A stretch of DNA of 64,000 nt from Demequina sp. NBRC 110057. Lineage in GTDB: Bacteria > Actinomycetota > Actinomycetes > Actinomycetales > Demequinaceae. Numbering within the stretch: the first letter of the stretch is position 1; the number at the start of each line of letters is the position of its first letter. The notes beneath the pieces were generated by a model. It was not told the origin of the DNA. It saw nothing but the letters and a program-made list of their open reading frames with translations, and ran no database searches. Made by a program: the position numbers and the translations under genes. The stretch covers positions 670,559-734,558 of the forward strand of contig NZ_BBRN01000004.1 of assembly GCF_002090175.1 (NCBI RefSeq), read 5' to 3'. Below are positions 16,931-26,055 of the stretch, one piece after another.

Positions 16931-19900
16931 CTACCTAAAGTCGCGGCTCTTCGATGGCACCTTGAGCGACAGCGCGGACAGATGCTCGGCGACGAGGTTG
17001 GTGGCGCCGTCTGCGCGTTCGATGCGCCCGCGGATGACGAGCGCGGGAGAGCGCCTGGCGACGGCCTGGAATCGCTTCCACAGCCCGCGCGAGCAGATCA
17101 CGTTGAGGAAGCCCGTCTCGTCCTCGAGCGACAGGAACGTCACGCCCTTCGCCGTCCCGGGCCGCTGGCGATGCGTCACCACGCCGGCCACGCTCACGCG
17201 CCGTTCCGCCTCGTGGCCCAGCACCCCCGCCACGGTGAGGACACCCTGGGCGTCGAGGCCGTCGCGCACGAACACCGTCGGGTAGGTGTCGGCCGAGACT
17301 CCGGAGGCCCACACGTCGGCGATGGCCTCCTCGACCACGCTCATGCCCGGCAGCGTGGGCGCGTCGACGCCCGGCGCGGTGCCCGGCAGGGTGTCGGGTC
17401 CCTCGAGCGACAGCGCCCCCGAGGCCCACAGCCCCTCGCGGCGCGTCACCCCGAAGGACTCGAGCGCGCCCGCGGTGGCGAGGGCCTCCCACTGCGCGGT
17501 GGTAAGCCCCTTCTCGGGGGCCAGCCCCGCCTTGCCGGAGACCCCTGCGGGCCGCACGCGCACGCGCCTGGCCATGTCGCGCAGGTCGCGGAAGGCCCCC
17601 TCGGCTCGCGCGTCGACGATGGCCTGGGCGGCATCGGCCCCGAGCCCCCGCACCGAGGCGAGCCCCATGCGCACCGCGAGCGCGCGGTCGACACGGGTGA
17701 GCCGCGCCATGTCCGCTCGGGTCTCCCCCGGCGCCGCGAACGGCGAGTCGAGCCGCTCGACACTGGCGAGGGCATCGGACCTCGCCACGCACGGGCGGAG
17801 GATGACCTGGCCGTGACGCCTGGCATCGGCCGCGAGCGACTGCGGGCTGTAGAAGCCCATGGGCTGGGCGGCGAGCAGTCCGGCGTAGAAGGCCGCGGGA
17901 CGGTGGACCTTGAGCCAGCTGGACGCGTAGACGAGGTAGGCGAACGAGTACGAGTGCGACTCGGGGAAGCCGAAGTCGCTGAACGCCTTGAGCTTGTCGA
18001 AGATCTGCGCGGCGACGTCCGCGGTGATGCCCCGCTCGTTCGCGCCGACCATGAAGCGTGCACGCAGCGCCTCCATGCGTTCGGGACTGCGCTTGGAGCC
18101 CATCGCGCGGCGGAGCTGGTCGGCCAGCGCCCCATCGAATCCCGCGCAGTCCATCGCCATCTGCATCAGCTGCTCCTGGAACAGCGGCACGCCCAGGGTC
18201 TTTCCCAGCGACTTCTCAAGCAACGGGTGAAGGTAGGTGACCTCCTCGCGGCCCCGTGCGCGGTTGATGTAGGGGTGGACCGATCCGCCCTGGATGGGCC
18301 CGGGCCGAATGAGGGCGACCTCGATGACGATGTCGTAGAAGCGCCGCGGGCGCAGGCGCGGCAGGGTCGCCATCTGGGCGCGGGACTCGACCTGGAACAC
18401 GCCGACGGTGTCCGCGGCGCACAGCAGGTCGTAGACCTCCGGGTCCTCCTGGGGAAGCGAGTGAAGGCCCAGGTTCTCGCCGGCGACGTCGCGCATGTAG
18501 CCGAAGGCGTAGCGCAGCGCCGAGAGCATGCCGAGGCCGAGGAGGTCGAACTTCACGAGCCCCGCGTCCGCGCAGTCGTCCTTGTCCCACTGCAGGACGG
18601 TGCGCCCTGGCATGCGCGCCCACTCGACGGGGCAGACGTCGATGACGGGCCTGTCGCACAGCACCATGCCGCCCGGGTGGATGCCCAGGTGACGCGGCAG
18701 GCGCATGAAGCGGTCCGCGAGGTCGAGGACGGGTCCGGGGATGTGGTCGAGGTCCTGACTGGGCGGCGGCTCGGGCCACATGGCGTCGCGCTGCTTGGCG
18801 GCCCATTCCTCCTGCTTCTCCTGCGGGACGCGCAGGGATCCCCACCTGTCGATACTGGTGGACCACGCGTCCTGCTGACCGGCGTCGTAGCCGAGCGCCT
18901 TCGCGGCGTCGCGCACCGCGGAGCGGGGCCGGTACTGGATGACGTTCGCGACCATCGCGGCGTTGATGCGGCCGAACCGACGAAAGACGTACTGGATGAC
19001 CTCCTCGCGGCGGTCGGACTCGATGTCCACGTCGATGTCGGGAGGCCCGTCGCGCTCGGGCGCGAGGAAACGCTCGAACAGCAGCCCGTGGGTGACGGCG
19101 TCCACGGCCGTCACCCCGAGCGCGAAGCACACGGCGGAGTTGGCCGCCGACCCCCTTCCCTGGCACAGGATGTCGGACTCCCGGCAGAAGTTCACGATGT
19201 CGTGGACGATGAGGAAGTAGCCGGGGAAGTCGAGCGCCTCGATGACGTTCATCTCGTGCTCGATCTGCGCCCACGCACCGGGGACCCGCTCGGCATGCGG
19301 GGGCCCGTAGCGCTCGTGGGCGCCGCGGCGCACGAGCTCTCGCAGCCACGACGCCTCCGTGTGCCCGTCGGGCACGGGGTAGGGCGGCAGGCGAGGCGCG
19401 ACCAGCTGAAGGTCGAAGGCGCACTCGTCTGCCAGCGCCGCCGCGGTCGCCACCGCCTGCGGATGGCGGCGATGGCGCACGAGCATCTCGGCGGCCGAGC
19501 GCAGGTGCCCCGCCGCGCCGGCCGGTAGCCACCCGTCCATGTCGTCCAGCGAGGAGCGGGCACGCACCGACGCCACGGCGGCGGCGAGGTCGGCGTCGCG
19601 CGGGGACGCGTAGTGGGCGTTGGTGGTCGCCACGAGCGGCAGGCGGGCGTCGAAGGCGAGGTCGGCCAGGGCATCGGCGATCTCGGAGTCGAAGGGGTCG
19701 CCGCTGTCGGTGATCTCGACGGCGACGTTGTCGCGGCCGAACAGGCCGGTCAGGCGGTCGAGTTCCGCGCGTGCCGCCGCCACGCCGGCGCGTGTCACCG
19801 CGCCGTCGAGCGCGCTCGCGCCTGGCACCCCGATGCCCGCGAGGGCCCGGCGCACCGTCCCCTTGCGGCAGCCCGTGAGGACCAGGAACTCGCCGTCGCC

Positions 19901-20314
19901 CGTGGCCGCGAGGTCCTCGAGCGTGTAGCGGGCGAGCCCCTTCTCGCCCGTCGCGAGGTGCGCCATGCCGATCGCATGCGACAGACGCCCGTAGCCGCTT
20001 GCCCCCCGCGCGAGCACCAACAGATGGGAGCCGCGCGGGTCGGGCCGTCCCGTGGGTGGGTCCAGCACCGGCGGGCCGCCCGGCGTGTCGGGGGCGGCGA
20101 GATGGAGCTCGGCGCCGAAGACCGTCGGCAGGTCGATCGCGCGCGCGGCGTTGGCGAACCGGACCGCGCCGTACAGGCCGTCGTGGTCGGTGATGGCGAG
20201 GGCGGACAGCCCCAGCCGGCCGGCCTCGGCCGCCATCTCCTCCGGATGGCTCGCGCCGTCGAGGAAGCTGAAGGCGCTGTGGGCGTGCAGTTCCGCGTAG
20301 CGGGGCTCAGTCAT
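16931..20314 (-). CDS. dnaE2: Error-prone DNA polymerase DnaE2 (ImuC)
   Basis: Alpha-type C-family polymerase for SOS translesion synthesis, 1127 residues. A PHP domain opens the protein (YAELHAHSAFSFLDGASH, ALAITDHDG). The polymerase core has the catalytic PDIDVDIESDR (about residue 425), GRGSAANSAVCFALG, FQVESRAQM and GPIQGGSVHPYINRARG. An OB-fold segment with VAGVVTHRQRPGTAKGVTFL lies near the C-terminus. The ATG overlaps imuB by eight bases, so it is the third gene of the imuA'-imuB-dnaE2 cassette. It needs ImuB to reach the sliding clamp (known from mycobacteria). The gene ends 90 bases from tRNA-Leu. Confidence 0.95.
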   Translation of the reverse strand: MTEPRYAELHAHSAFSFLDGASHPEEMAAEAGRLGLSALAITDHDGLYGAVRFANAARAIDLPTVFGAELHLAAPDTPGGPPVLDPPTGRPDPRGSHLLVLARGASGYGRLSHAIGMAHLATGEKGLARYTLEDLAATGDGEFLVLTGCRKGTVRRALAGIGVPGASALDGAVTRAGVAAARAELDRLTGLFGRDNVAVEITDSGDPFDSEIADALADLAFDARLPLVATTNAHYASPRDADLAAAVASVRARSSLDDMDGWLPAGAAGHLRSAAEMLVRHRRHPQAVATAAALADECAFDLQLVAPRLPPYPVPDGHTEASWLRELVRRGAHERYGPPHAERVPGAWAQIEHEMNVIEALDFPGYFLIVHDIVNFCRESDILCQGRGSAANSAVCFALGVTAVDAVTHGLLFERFLAPERDGPPDIDVDIESDRREEVIQYVFRRFGRINAAMVANVIQYRPRSAVRDAAKALGYDAGQQDAWSTSIDRWGSLRVPQEKQEEWAAKQRDAMWPEPPPSQDLDHIPGPVLDLADRFMRLPRHLGIHPGGMVLCDRPVIDVCPVEWARMPGRTVLQWDKDDCADAGLVKFDLLGLGMLSALRYAFGYMRDVAGENLGLHSLPQEDPEVYDLLCAADTVGVFQVESRAQMATLPRLRPRRFYDIVIEVALIRPGPIQGGSVHPYINRARGREEVTYLHPLLEKSLGKTLGVPLFQEQLMQMAMDCAGFDGALADQLRRAMGSKRSPERMEALRARFMVGANERGITADVAAQIFDKLKAFSDFGFPESHSYSFAYLVYASSWLKVHRPAAFYAGLLAAQPMGFYSPQSLAADARRHGQVILRPCVARSDALASVERLDSPFAAPGETRADMARLTRVDRALAVRMGLASVRGLGADAAQAIVDARAEGAFRDLRDMARRVRVRPAGVSGKAGLAPEKGLTTAQWEALATAGALESFGVTRREGLWASGALSLEGPDTLPGTAPGVDAPTLPGMSVVEEAIADVWASGVSADTYPTVFVRDGLDAQGVLTVAGVLGHEAERRVSVAGVVTHRQRPGTAKGVTFLSLEDETGFLNVICSRGLWKRFQAVARRSPALVIRGRIERADGATNLVAEHLSALSLKVPSKSRDFR

Positions 20315-22004
20315 AGAGGGCCTCGAGCCACCACTGGCCGCCGGAGAAGGCGGCGAGAAGGGCGGGACCGCCGTCGGCGCGGTGCAGGGCCACCTGCAGG
20401 TAGGCGCGACGGGAGGCGTCTGCCGACCACCAGCGCTCGGCGATGGGCCACGGCCCCGCCCACGCCTCGACCGGCTGCGCCTCGCCCCAGGTGGGCTCGT
20501 CGCCCACATGCCCGGCAGCCGGATGACGCCTGGCCGCGGCGGCGCGCGCCTTCCCGGGGTCCGCCTGGAGGCGCACCCACGTGGGGGGCGCACTCAGCGC
20601 GAGGCGACGGTCGACCATCACGGGGCTTCCCCCCGCGTCCAGCACCTGCATCGGCTCCGGCAGCGGCAACACCGTCGCCGGCGCGGGGTCGGGGATGCGC
20701 CCCGGCCAGGGGTGAGCGACGTTGCGCGCGGGAACGGCCTCCTGTCCCCACGGCGCGGCGAGCACGCGGTCGCGCGGCGACCGCCCTCCCTGTTCACGGA
20801 CGGCCAGCACAGCATCGGGGCCGAGGAGGGACTGCATCCGCTCGACGGTGCGCTGCGCCCGCGCGTCGGCACCGGACACCCCTCCCCATAGGTAGGCCTG
20901 CTCGTCGCCGAGGGCGATGACCTCCTGCGCGGTGAGGGTGAGCGAGGTCAGCGGGGCGGGCTCGGGCCCGCTTCCCGTGCCGGACAGCCACCCCTCAAGC
21001 TGCCACCGCACGCGATCCGCCATGTGGCGCGCGAAGGCGCCCGCGCGTGAGCCGACGTCGGTGCGCCACACCCGCTCCAGTACGTCCCCACGCTCGGTAC
21101 GCGCGGAGATCCTCACGCGCGAGCACCGCACCCCCGCCTCCAGGAGCGCCTCGTCGAGACGCCGCGAGGACTCGGCCGCCACGAGCGTGAGCTGTTCCAC
21201 CCGCTCGGCAGGTTCCTCGAACTCGTAGCCGACCTCGATGTCCTCCTCCGAGCGGCGCAGCACGGGAGGGCGCACGTCCTCGCCGTGGCCGATGCGGTGA
21301 GCCCAGCGCCCCACGGGACCGAACCGGGCGAGCACGTCACCGGCGGGCAGCGCCGTGAACTGGGACAGGGTCGCGATGCCGAGGCGACCGAGCACGCTCA
21401 CGAGATCCTCGACCCCCTCGCGCTGACGGCGCTCCATGGCCGCGAGCGCCAGGGATTCCACGGGGGCATCCGCCAGGAACTCGGCCGACCTCCCCTCAGG
21501 CACCAGCATCGAGGCGCGTGCGGCCATGATGGCGGCGAGCAGGCCGTCGGCTGCGCCCACCGCGCACTCATGCCCCGAGGCCTCGGCGACGGCACTCACC
21601 AGGGCCTCGGCCAGCGCCTCCTCCGACCCGTGAAAACGCGCCGCTCCCCCGGCGGGGATCATGAGGAGACCGGGACGGGAGATCTCGACCCCCGCGACGA
21701 CCTCCTCCGCGGCAGCCGCGACCGCCTCGAACTCGCGCGCGTCCCTTCCCTCGTCGTAGGGCAGGATCGCGAGATCGGGGCAGGCCCGCTGCGCCTGCCT
21801 TTTGCCGTGACCGCGCCGCACCCCCGAGGCCCGCGCCGCGGCCGAGACGGCGACCATGCCGCGCCCGTGCAGCACGGCGGCGGGGGCATCGGCTCCCCAT
21901 CCGCCCTCACGCATGGCGGCGGCGACGGGCCAGTCCGGCACCCACAACACCGCCCGACGGGTGGCCGTTGCCGGCCCGCCGCGCGCGTGCACTGGCGCGC
22001 TCAT
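20307..22004 (-). CDS. imuB: ImuB, catalytically inactive Y-family polymerase homologue
   Basis: 565-residue DinB/UmuC-related adaptor of the mutasome. The Y-family fold is recognisable (RRAVLWVPDWPVAAAM start, ACPDLAILPYDEGRDAREFEAV, LGRLGIATLSQFTALP helix-hairpin-helix) but the catalytic acidic residues of true Y polymerases are not apparent, as expected for ImuB. A segment QAYLWGGVSGADARAQRTVE aligns with the clamp-binding site of mycobacterial ImuB (QLPLWGG), though the second position differs. The C-terminal region would bind ImuA' and DnaE2. The start overlaps imuA' by four bases (ATGA). Confidence 0.92.
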   Translation of the reverse strand: MSAPVHARGGPATATRRAVLWVPDWPVAAAMREGGWGADAPAAVLHGRGMVAVSAAARASGVRRGHGKRQAQRACPDLAILPYDEGRDAREFEAVAAAAEEVVAGVEISRPGLLMIPAGGAARFHGSEEALAEALVSAVAEASGHECAVGAADGLLAAIMAARASMLVPEGRSAEFLADAPVESLALAAMERRQREGVEDLVSVLGRLGIATLSQFTALPAGDVLARFGPVGRWAHRIGHGEDVRPPVLRRSEEDIEVGYEFEEPAERVEQLTLVAAESSRRLDEALLEAGVRCSRVRISARTERGDVLERVWRTDVGSRAGAFARHMADRVRWQLEGWLSGTGSGPEPAPLTSLTLTAQEVIALGDEQAYLWGGVSGADARAQRTVERMQSLLGPDAVLAVREQGGRSPRDRVLAAPWGQEAVPARNVAHPWPGRIPDPAPATVLPLPEPMQVLDAGGSPVMVDRRLALSAPPTWVRLQADPGKARAAAARRHPAAGHVGDEPTWGEAQPVEAWAGPWPIAERWWSADASRRAYLQVALHRADGGPALLAAFSGGQWWLEALYD

Positions 22005-22705
22005 GCGACCTCCTCCGCCACGCGCGACCCCGTCGCCACGCGCATCCCTGTCGCATCCGCGTCGAGGGTCACGCGCACGCGCCTCACGGCGCCCGAGCGA
22101 CGCCCCGTGACGGCGACGGTGAGGTCACGCTCGCGCAGGCGTCCGTCGCCAGCGCCGAGCCCGCGCCACGCCGAGCGCTCGACGGCGAGGGTGAGGTGAG
22201 CGCCCGCCCAGGGCCCGGAGGCAAGGATGACCGACCCGCGCTCACGGGCGCGGGCAGCGAGGCGGCGGCGGTCCTGGTCGGACAGCGCCAGTCGCGGCCC
22301 CAGCAGGGTGACGTCCATGCCGTCGACGCACGCGCCGGCCGCCTCGACCGCCTGAGTGCCGGGGTGGGGAACCAGGACGAGCCTCGCGAGGTCGATGCCT
22401 CGCCGCGCCGCCGCGACGATCCCCACTGCCGGCATCCCGACGATCGCCGCCCATGAGCCCTCCCGCGACGCCCCTGCCGCGAGCGCGAGCATGAGCGAGG
22501 TGGAGCCCTCGACCGAGACCACCGTGCCGCGCTGGAGCCCCTCGGGCAACAGTGGCTCGAGCGTCTCGGTGAGGGGAAGCCGGGGCCTGTCCCCCGCCTC
22601 GCGGGTGGTGCCGACGCGCGTCTCCACGGCCGCGAGCGCCAGGCGTGCGGCGGCGAGCCGCTCGGCCCGGCTGCCGCCCACGACATCATGCTGGGGCTTC
22701 AGCAT
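22001..22705 (-). CDS. imuA: ImuA', RecA-like accessory protein of the mutasome
   Basis: 234-residue RecA/SulA-like protein that partners ImuB in SOS mutagenesis. The central GTVVSVEGSTSLMLALAAGAS resembles a RecA-type nucleotide loop without the Lys of a true Walker A. I placed the start at the ATG at 22705, which has GGAGG six bases upstream. In-frame ATGs further upstream lie inside or before the LexA box and cannot be the start if that box is the operator. The LexA box sits 44 bases before this ATG and controls the whole cassette. Confidence 0.88.
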   Translation of the reverse strand: MLKPQHDVVGGSRAERLAAARLALAAVETRVGTTREAGDRPRLPLTETLEPLLPEGLQRGTVVSVEGSTSLMLALAAGASREGSWAAIVGMPAVGIVAAARRGIDLARLVLVPHPGTQAVEAAGACVDGMDVTLLGPRLALSDQDRRRLAARARERGSVILASGPWAGAHLTLAVERSAWRGLGAGDGRLRERDLTVAVTGRRSGAVRRVRVTLDADATGMRVATGSRVAEEVA

Positions 22706-22748
22706 GCGCGCCTCCGATCCTCCTGCGGACGGACCCACAGGCCCGTGT

Positions 22749-22764
22749 TCGAACATATGTTCGA
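22749..22764 (-). promoter_or_regulatory. LexA (SOS) box of imuA'-imuB-dnaE2
   Basis: TCGAACATATGTTCGA, a perfect 16-base palindrome matching the actinobacterial consensus TCGAAC-N4-GTTCGA. A GATAAT -10 box (22764-22769, minus strand) abuts it, so LexA bound here would cover the transcription start. Confidence 0.92.
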
Positions 22765-22868
22765 TTATCGCAGGAGGCTCCGACATCGTCCATCCGGCCG
22801 CCAAATGCAAGCGCTGTCAGTGCCCACGGCACGTTCAGACGCCCGCGCAACCCCACATCGGCGCATCT

Positions 22869-22898
22869 CTTGCGGCGCGCCATGCAAGCGTATACATT
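22869..22898 (+). promoter_or_regulatory. Candidate promoter and operator of the amylase gene
   Basis: An inverted repeat CTTGC-N10-GCAAG (22869-22888) covers a possible -35 (TTGCGG) and spacer before a -10 (TACATT, 17-base spacing). TGCAAGCG recurs at 22806-22813. Layout and sequence resemble operators of LacI-type sugar repressors, but no such regulator is in the window. Confidence 0.35.
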
Positions 22899-22935
22899 CG
22901 TCGCCAACGCCCGCCCTGCAATGAAGGAGGACACC

Positions 22936-25900
22936 GTGGCGACCACCCTCACCCGGATGACAGCGCTCACCGCGGCATCGGCCATCGCCCTCGCCGGATG
23001 CGCCGCGGGAGGCCGCGGGCACGACCGCGACCATCACTCCGATTCCGCGACCACCCCTCACGCCGTCTCTCCCCTGCGCGAGGCGCTCACGGGGGAACAG
23101 TTCTACTTCGTCATGGCGGACCGCTTCGCCGACGGCGATCCCTCCAACAACACCGGGGGCTACGAAGACGACCCCCTGGTCTCGGGCTACGACCCCAGCA
23201 ATGCGGGCTTCTACCAGGGCGGCGACCTCGCGGGCATCATGGATCGCCTCGACTACATCGAGGGGCTCGGCACCACCGCCATCTGGCTCACCCCCTCCTT
23301 CACCAACAAACCCGTCCAGGTCGAAGACGACTCGGCCGGCTATCACGGCTACTGGGTCACGGACTTCACCAGCATCGACCCCCACCTGGGCACCAACGAG
23401 GAGTTTGCGCAGCTCGTGGACGCCGCCCACGAGCGGGGAATGAAGGTCTTCCTCGACATCATCACCAACCACACCGCGGACGTCATCGGCTACGAGGAGG
23501 GAGACCGCGTCGCATACGTGAGCAAGGACGACTCCCCCTATGTCGACGCCGACGGCAACGAGTTCGACGACCGAGCCGTCGCGGGCACGGACGCCTTCCC
23601 CGAGCTCGACGCCGCCTCGTCGTTCCCCTACACCCCCGTGCTCGAGCCGGGCGAGGAGGACGCCAAGACGCCGTCGTGGCTCAACGACCTCACCCTGTAC
23701 CACCACCGCGGCGACACCACGTTTGCCGGCGAGGACTCGCAGTACGGCGACTTCTATGGCCTGGATGACCTCTTCACCGAGAACCCCGCGGTGGTGGGCG
23801 GCATGGTCGACATCTACTCGGCATGGATCGAGGACTTTGGCGTCGACGGCTTCCGCATCGACACCATGAAGCACGTGGACGACGCGTTCTGGCAGCGCTT
23901 TGGGCCCGAGGTCCTCGAGGCCGCCCACGAGGCGGGCAAGGACGAGTTCATGATGTTCGGCGAGGTCTACGACACCTCCCGCGCCGTCACGTCGCACTAC
24001 ACGACGGCGGCGTCGATGCAGTCGGTGCTCGACTTCTCGTTCCAGGAGGCGGCGCGCCAGTACGTGTCGCAGTCGGGGTCCGCGAGCTCCCTCGCGGACT
24101 TCTTCGCGGCGGACGACTGGTACACCGATGCCGACTCGAACGCCTACCAACTGCCCACCTTCCTGGGCAATCACGATATGGGTCGCTTCGGTTCGTTCCT
24201 CGAGCAAGACAACCCGGACGCGAGCGACGACGAGCTTCTGCAGCGCGACGTCCTGGCGCACGCGCTCATGCTGTTGTCTCGCGGCAACCCGGTGGTCTAT
24301 TACGGCGACGAGCAGGGCTTCACGGGCGACGGGGGCGATAAGGAGGCGCGCCAGACCATGTTCGCCTCCCAGGTCGACGCCTATCTCGAGGACGACCTCA
24401 TCGGCACCGACGCCACCGTCGCGACCGACTCCTATGACACGACTCACCCGCTGTACGAGGCGATCGCCGACCTGTCGGCGCTTGTCGAGAAGCACCCCGC
24501 CCTGCGTGACGGCGTCCACCAGAACCGCTTCGCGTCCGACGGCCCGGGCGTCTACGCCTTTAGCAGGATGGACCGAGACGACCAGCGCGAATACGTGGTC
24601 GCCGTGAACAACTCGACCGAGCCGGTGACGGCCGAGATCCCCACCTGGGCGTCGAAGCGTCAGTACAAGGCGATCTACGGCGCCACCGGCGCGGAGCGCA
24701 CCGACCGCGACGCCGTCCTCACCGTGACCGTGCCCGCCCTGTCCGCGGTGGTGTACGAGTCCGCCGGCCGCGTGTCCCCCGCTACGGGCAAGCCCACAGT
24801 GACCCTCACGACGGCCGAGCCCGCGTCCGAGGACCTCGGGCGCATGCACGTGGCGGCATCGGTCGCCGGCGATCGGTACACGGAGGTGACCTTCTGGTCG
24901 CGCACGGGCGGCGACGACTGGCAGCTACTCGGCACTGACGACAGCGCCCCGTATCAGGTGTTCGATGTGGTCACCGACCTGGACGCCGGCACCGAGGTCG
25001 AGTATCGCGCCGTGGCGGCCAACGCGAAGGGGCGGTCGAGCACGTCGGCGTCGGCCACCGGCGTCGTGGCCTCGCCGCAGGTGACCCTCACGTCCCCGAC
25101 CTCGGGCACCACGCTCGGCGAGAATCCCCTGATCAGCGCCACGGTGACACCTGCGCGCGCGGACACCTCCGTGACGTTCGAACGTCGCCTCAGCGGCGGG
25201 GACTGGGAGGAGATCGGCACCGACACCTCCGCCCCCGCGTGGAGCACGCGCGACGATGTCTCGGACCTCGAGGACGGCACCGAGGTGCAGTACCGCGCGG
25301 TGGCGACCTCGGCGGGCACCACCGTGGAGTCGTCGATCGTTCCGGCTCTCACCGGCGCTGCCGCCCAGCCGGCCGCGGTGTCCATCCCCGGGTCCTTTAA
25401 CTCGGCGGTGGGCTGCGCCTCCGACTGGCAGCCCGACTGTGAGGCCATCCAGATGACGCTCGACGAGGACCTGTCGCTCTGGATGCTGACCCTCGAGCTT
25501 CCCGCGGGCTCTCACCAGTTCAAGATCGCTATCGACGGGTCGTGGACCGAGAACTACGGCGACGGAGGTGCCTTCGACGGCCCCAACATCGCGCTTGAGC
25601 TCGCCGAGGCTGCGGCGGTCACCTTCACTTACGACCACTCCACCCACCTCGTGGAGGTCAGCGGCGGTACGGTCGGCGGCGGCACGGGCGACGACTCCCC
25701 CGAGTCGGTGACCCTCGCCGGATCGCTCCAGACGGCGCTGGGATGCGCCGCGGACTGGGATCCCACGTGCGCAGCCACGTCGATGACGAGCGAGGGCGAC
25801 GGCGTCTGGTCGCTGACCGGGTCGCTCGCCGCGGGCACCTACGAGTACAAGGTGGTCTACGACGGCTCATGGGCCGTCAACTTCGGCGCGGACGGCGTGC

Positions 25901-25998
25901 CCGACGGAGGAAACATCCTCCTCGAGCTGGCGGCCGATGCCGACGTCACCTTCCGCTACGACGAGTCCACCCACCTCGTGGAGGTCGAGGGGACGTAA
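22936..25998 (+). CDS. Lipid-anchored GH13 alpha-amylase with Ig-like and twin C-terminal modules
   Basis: 1020-residue secreted enzyme for starch-type glucans. The signal peptide ends in the lipobox LAGC. The GH13 barrel follows with all four signature regions: DIITNH, GFRIDTMKH (nucleophile Asp309), FGEVYD (acid/base Glu343) and FLGNHD (Asp414). Two Ig-like domains (about 620-805) precede two copies of a 95-residue module (from about 816 and 925) with GSLQTALGCAADWDPTC and YDGSWAVNFGADG, like the X25 modules of pullulanases. The start is a GTG with AAGGAGG five bases upstream; an ATG inside that element is rejected. It probably supplies malto-oligosaccharides. The adjacent imuA' operon is unrelated. 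Confidence 0.9.
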   Translation: MATTLTRMTALTAASAIALAGCAAGGRGHDRDHHSDSATTPHAVSPLREALTGEQFYFVMADRFADGDPSNNTGGYEDDPLVSGYDPSNAGFYQGGDLAGIMDRLDYIEGLGTTAIWLTPSFTNKPVQVEDDSAGYHGYWVTDFTSIDPHLGTNEEFAQLVDAAHERGMKVFLDIITNHTADVIGYEEGDRVAYVSKDDSPYVDADGNEFDDRAVAGTDAFPELDAASSFPYTPVLEPGEEDAKTPSWLNDLTLYHHRGDTTFAGEDSQYGDFYGLDDLFTENPAVVGGMVDIYSAWIEDFGVDGFRIDTMKHVDDAFWQRFGPEVLEAAHEAGKDEFMMFGEVYDTSRAVTSHYTTAASMQSVLDFSFQEAARQYVSQSGSASSLADFFAADDWYTDADSNAYQLPTFLGNHDMGRFGSFLEQDNPDASDDELLQRDVLAHALMLLSRGNPVVYYGDEQGFTGDGGDKEARQTMFASQVDAYLEDDLIGTDATVATDSYDTTHPLYEAIADLSALVEKHPALRDGVHQNRFASDGPGVYAFSRMDRDDQREYVVAVNNSTEPVTAEIPTWASKRQYKAIYGATGAERTDRDAVLTVTVPALSAVVYESAGRVSPATGKPTVTLTTAEPASEDLGRMHVAASVAGDRYTEVTFWSRTGGDDWQLLGTDDSAPYQVFDVVTDLDAGTEVEYRAVAANAKGRSSTSASATGVVASPQVTLTSPTSGTTLGENPLISATVTPARADTSVTFERRLSGGDWEEIGTDTSAPAWSTRDDVSDLEDGTEVQYRAVATSAGTTVESSIVPALTGAAAQPAAVSIPGSFNSAVGCASDWQPDCEAIQMTLDEDLSLWMLTLELPAGSHQFKIAIDGSWTENYGDGGAFDGPNIALELAEAAAVTFTYDHSTHLVEVSGGTVGGGTGDDSPESVTLAGSLQTALGCAADWDPTCAATSMTSEGDGVWSLTGSLAAGTYEYKVVYDGSWAVNFGADGVPDGGNILLELAADADVTFRYDESTHLVEVEGT

Positions 25999-26005
25999 CA
26001 GGGTT

Positions 26006-26036
26006 GGCGCGGCCGACGTGCGAAGGCGGCCGCGCC
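26006..26036. terminator. Terminator hairpin after the amylase gene
   Basis: Nine-base stem GGCGCGGCC / GGCCGCGCC with a 13-base loop between the convergent amylase and methyltransferase genes. Confidence 0.5.
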
Positions 26037-26055
26037 CTCGCCACGGGCCTCGCGC

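Noticed and set aside
16844..19528. A very long open frame on the plus strand, about 890 codons, opposite dnaE2
   Set aside because: It is rich in Arg, Gly, His and Val with no recognisable domain, and mirrors a clear DnaE2 gene. High GC content makes such antisense frames common in this window.
22706..22810. Upstream in-frame ATGs that would lengthen ImuA' by up to 35 residues
   Set aside because: They lie in or before the LexA box and -10 element, and the ATG at 22705 has a good ribosome binding site.
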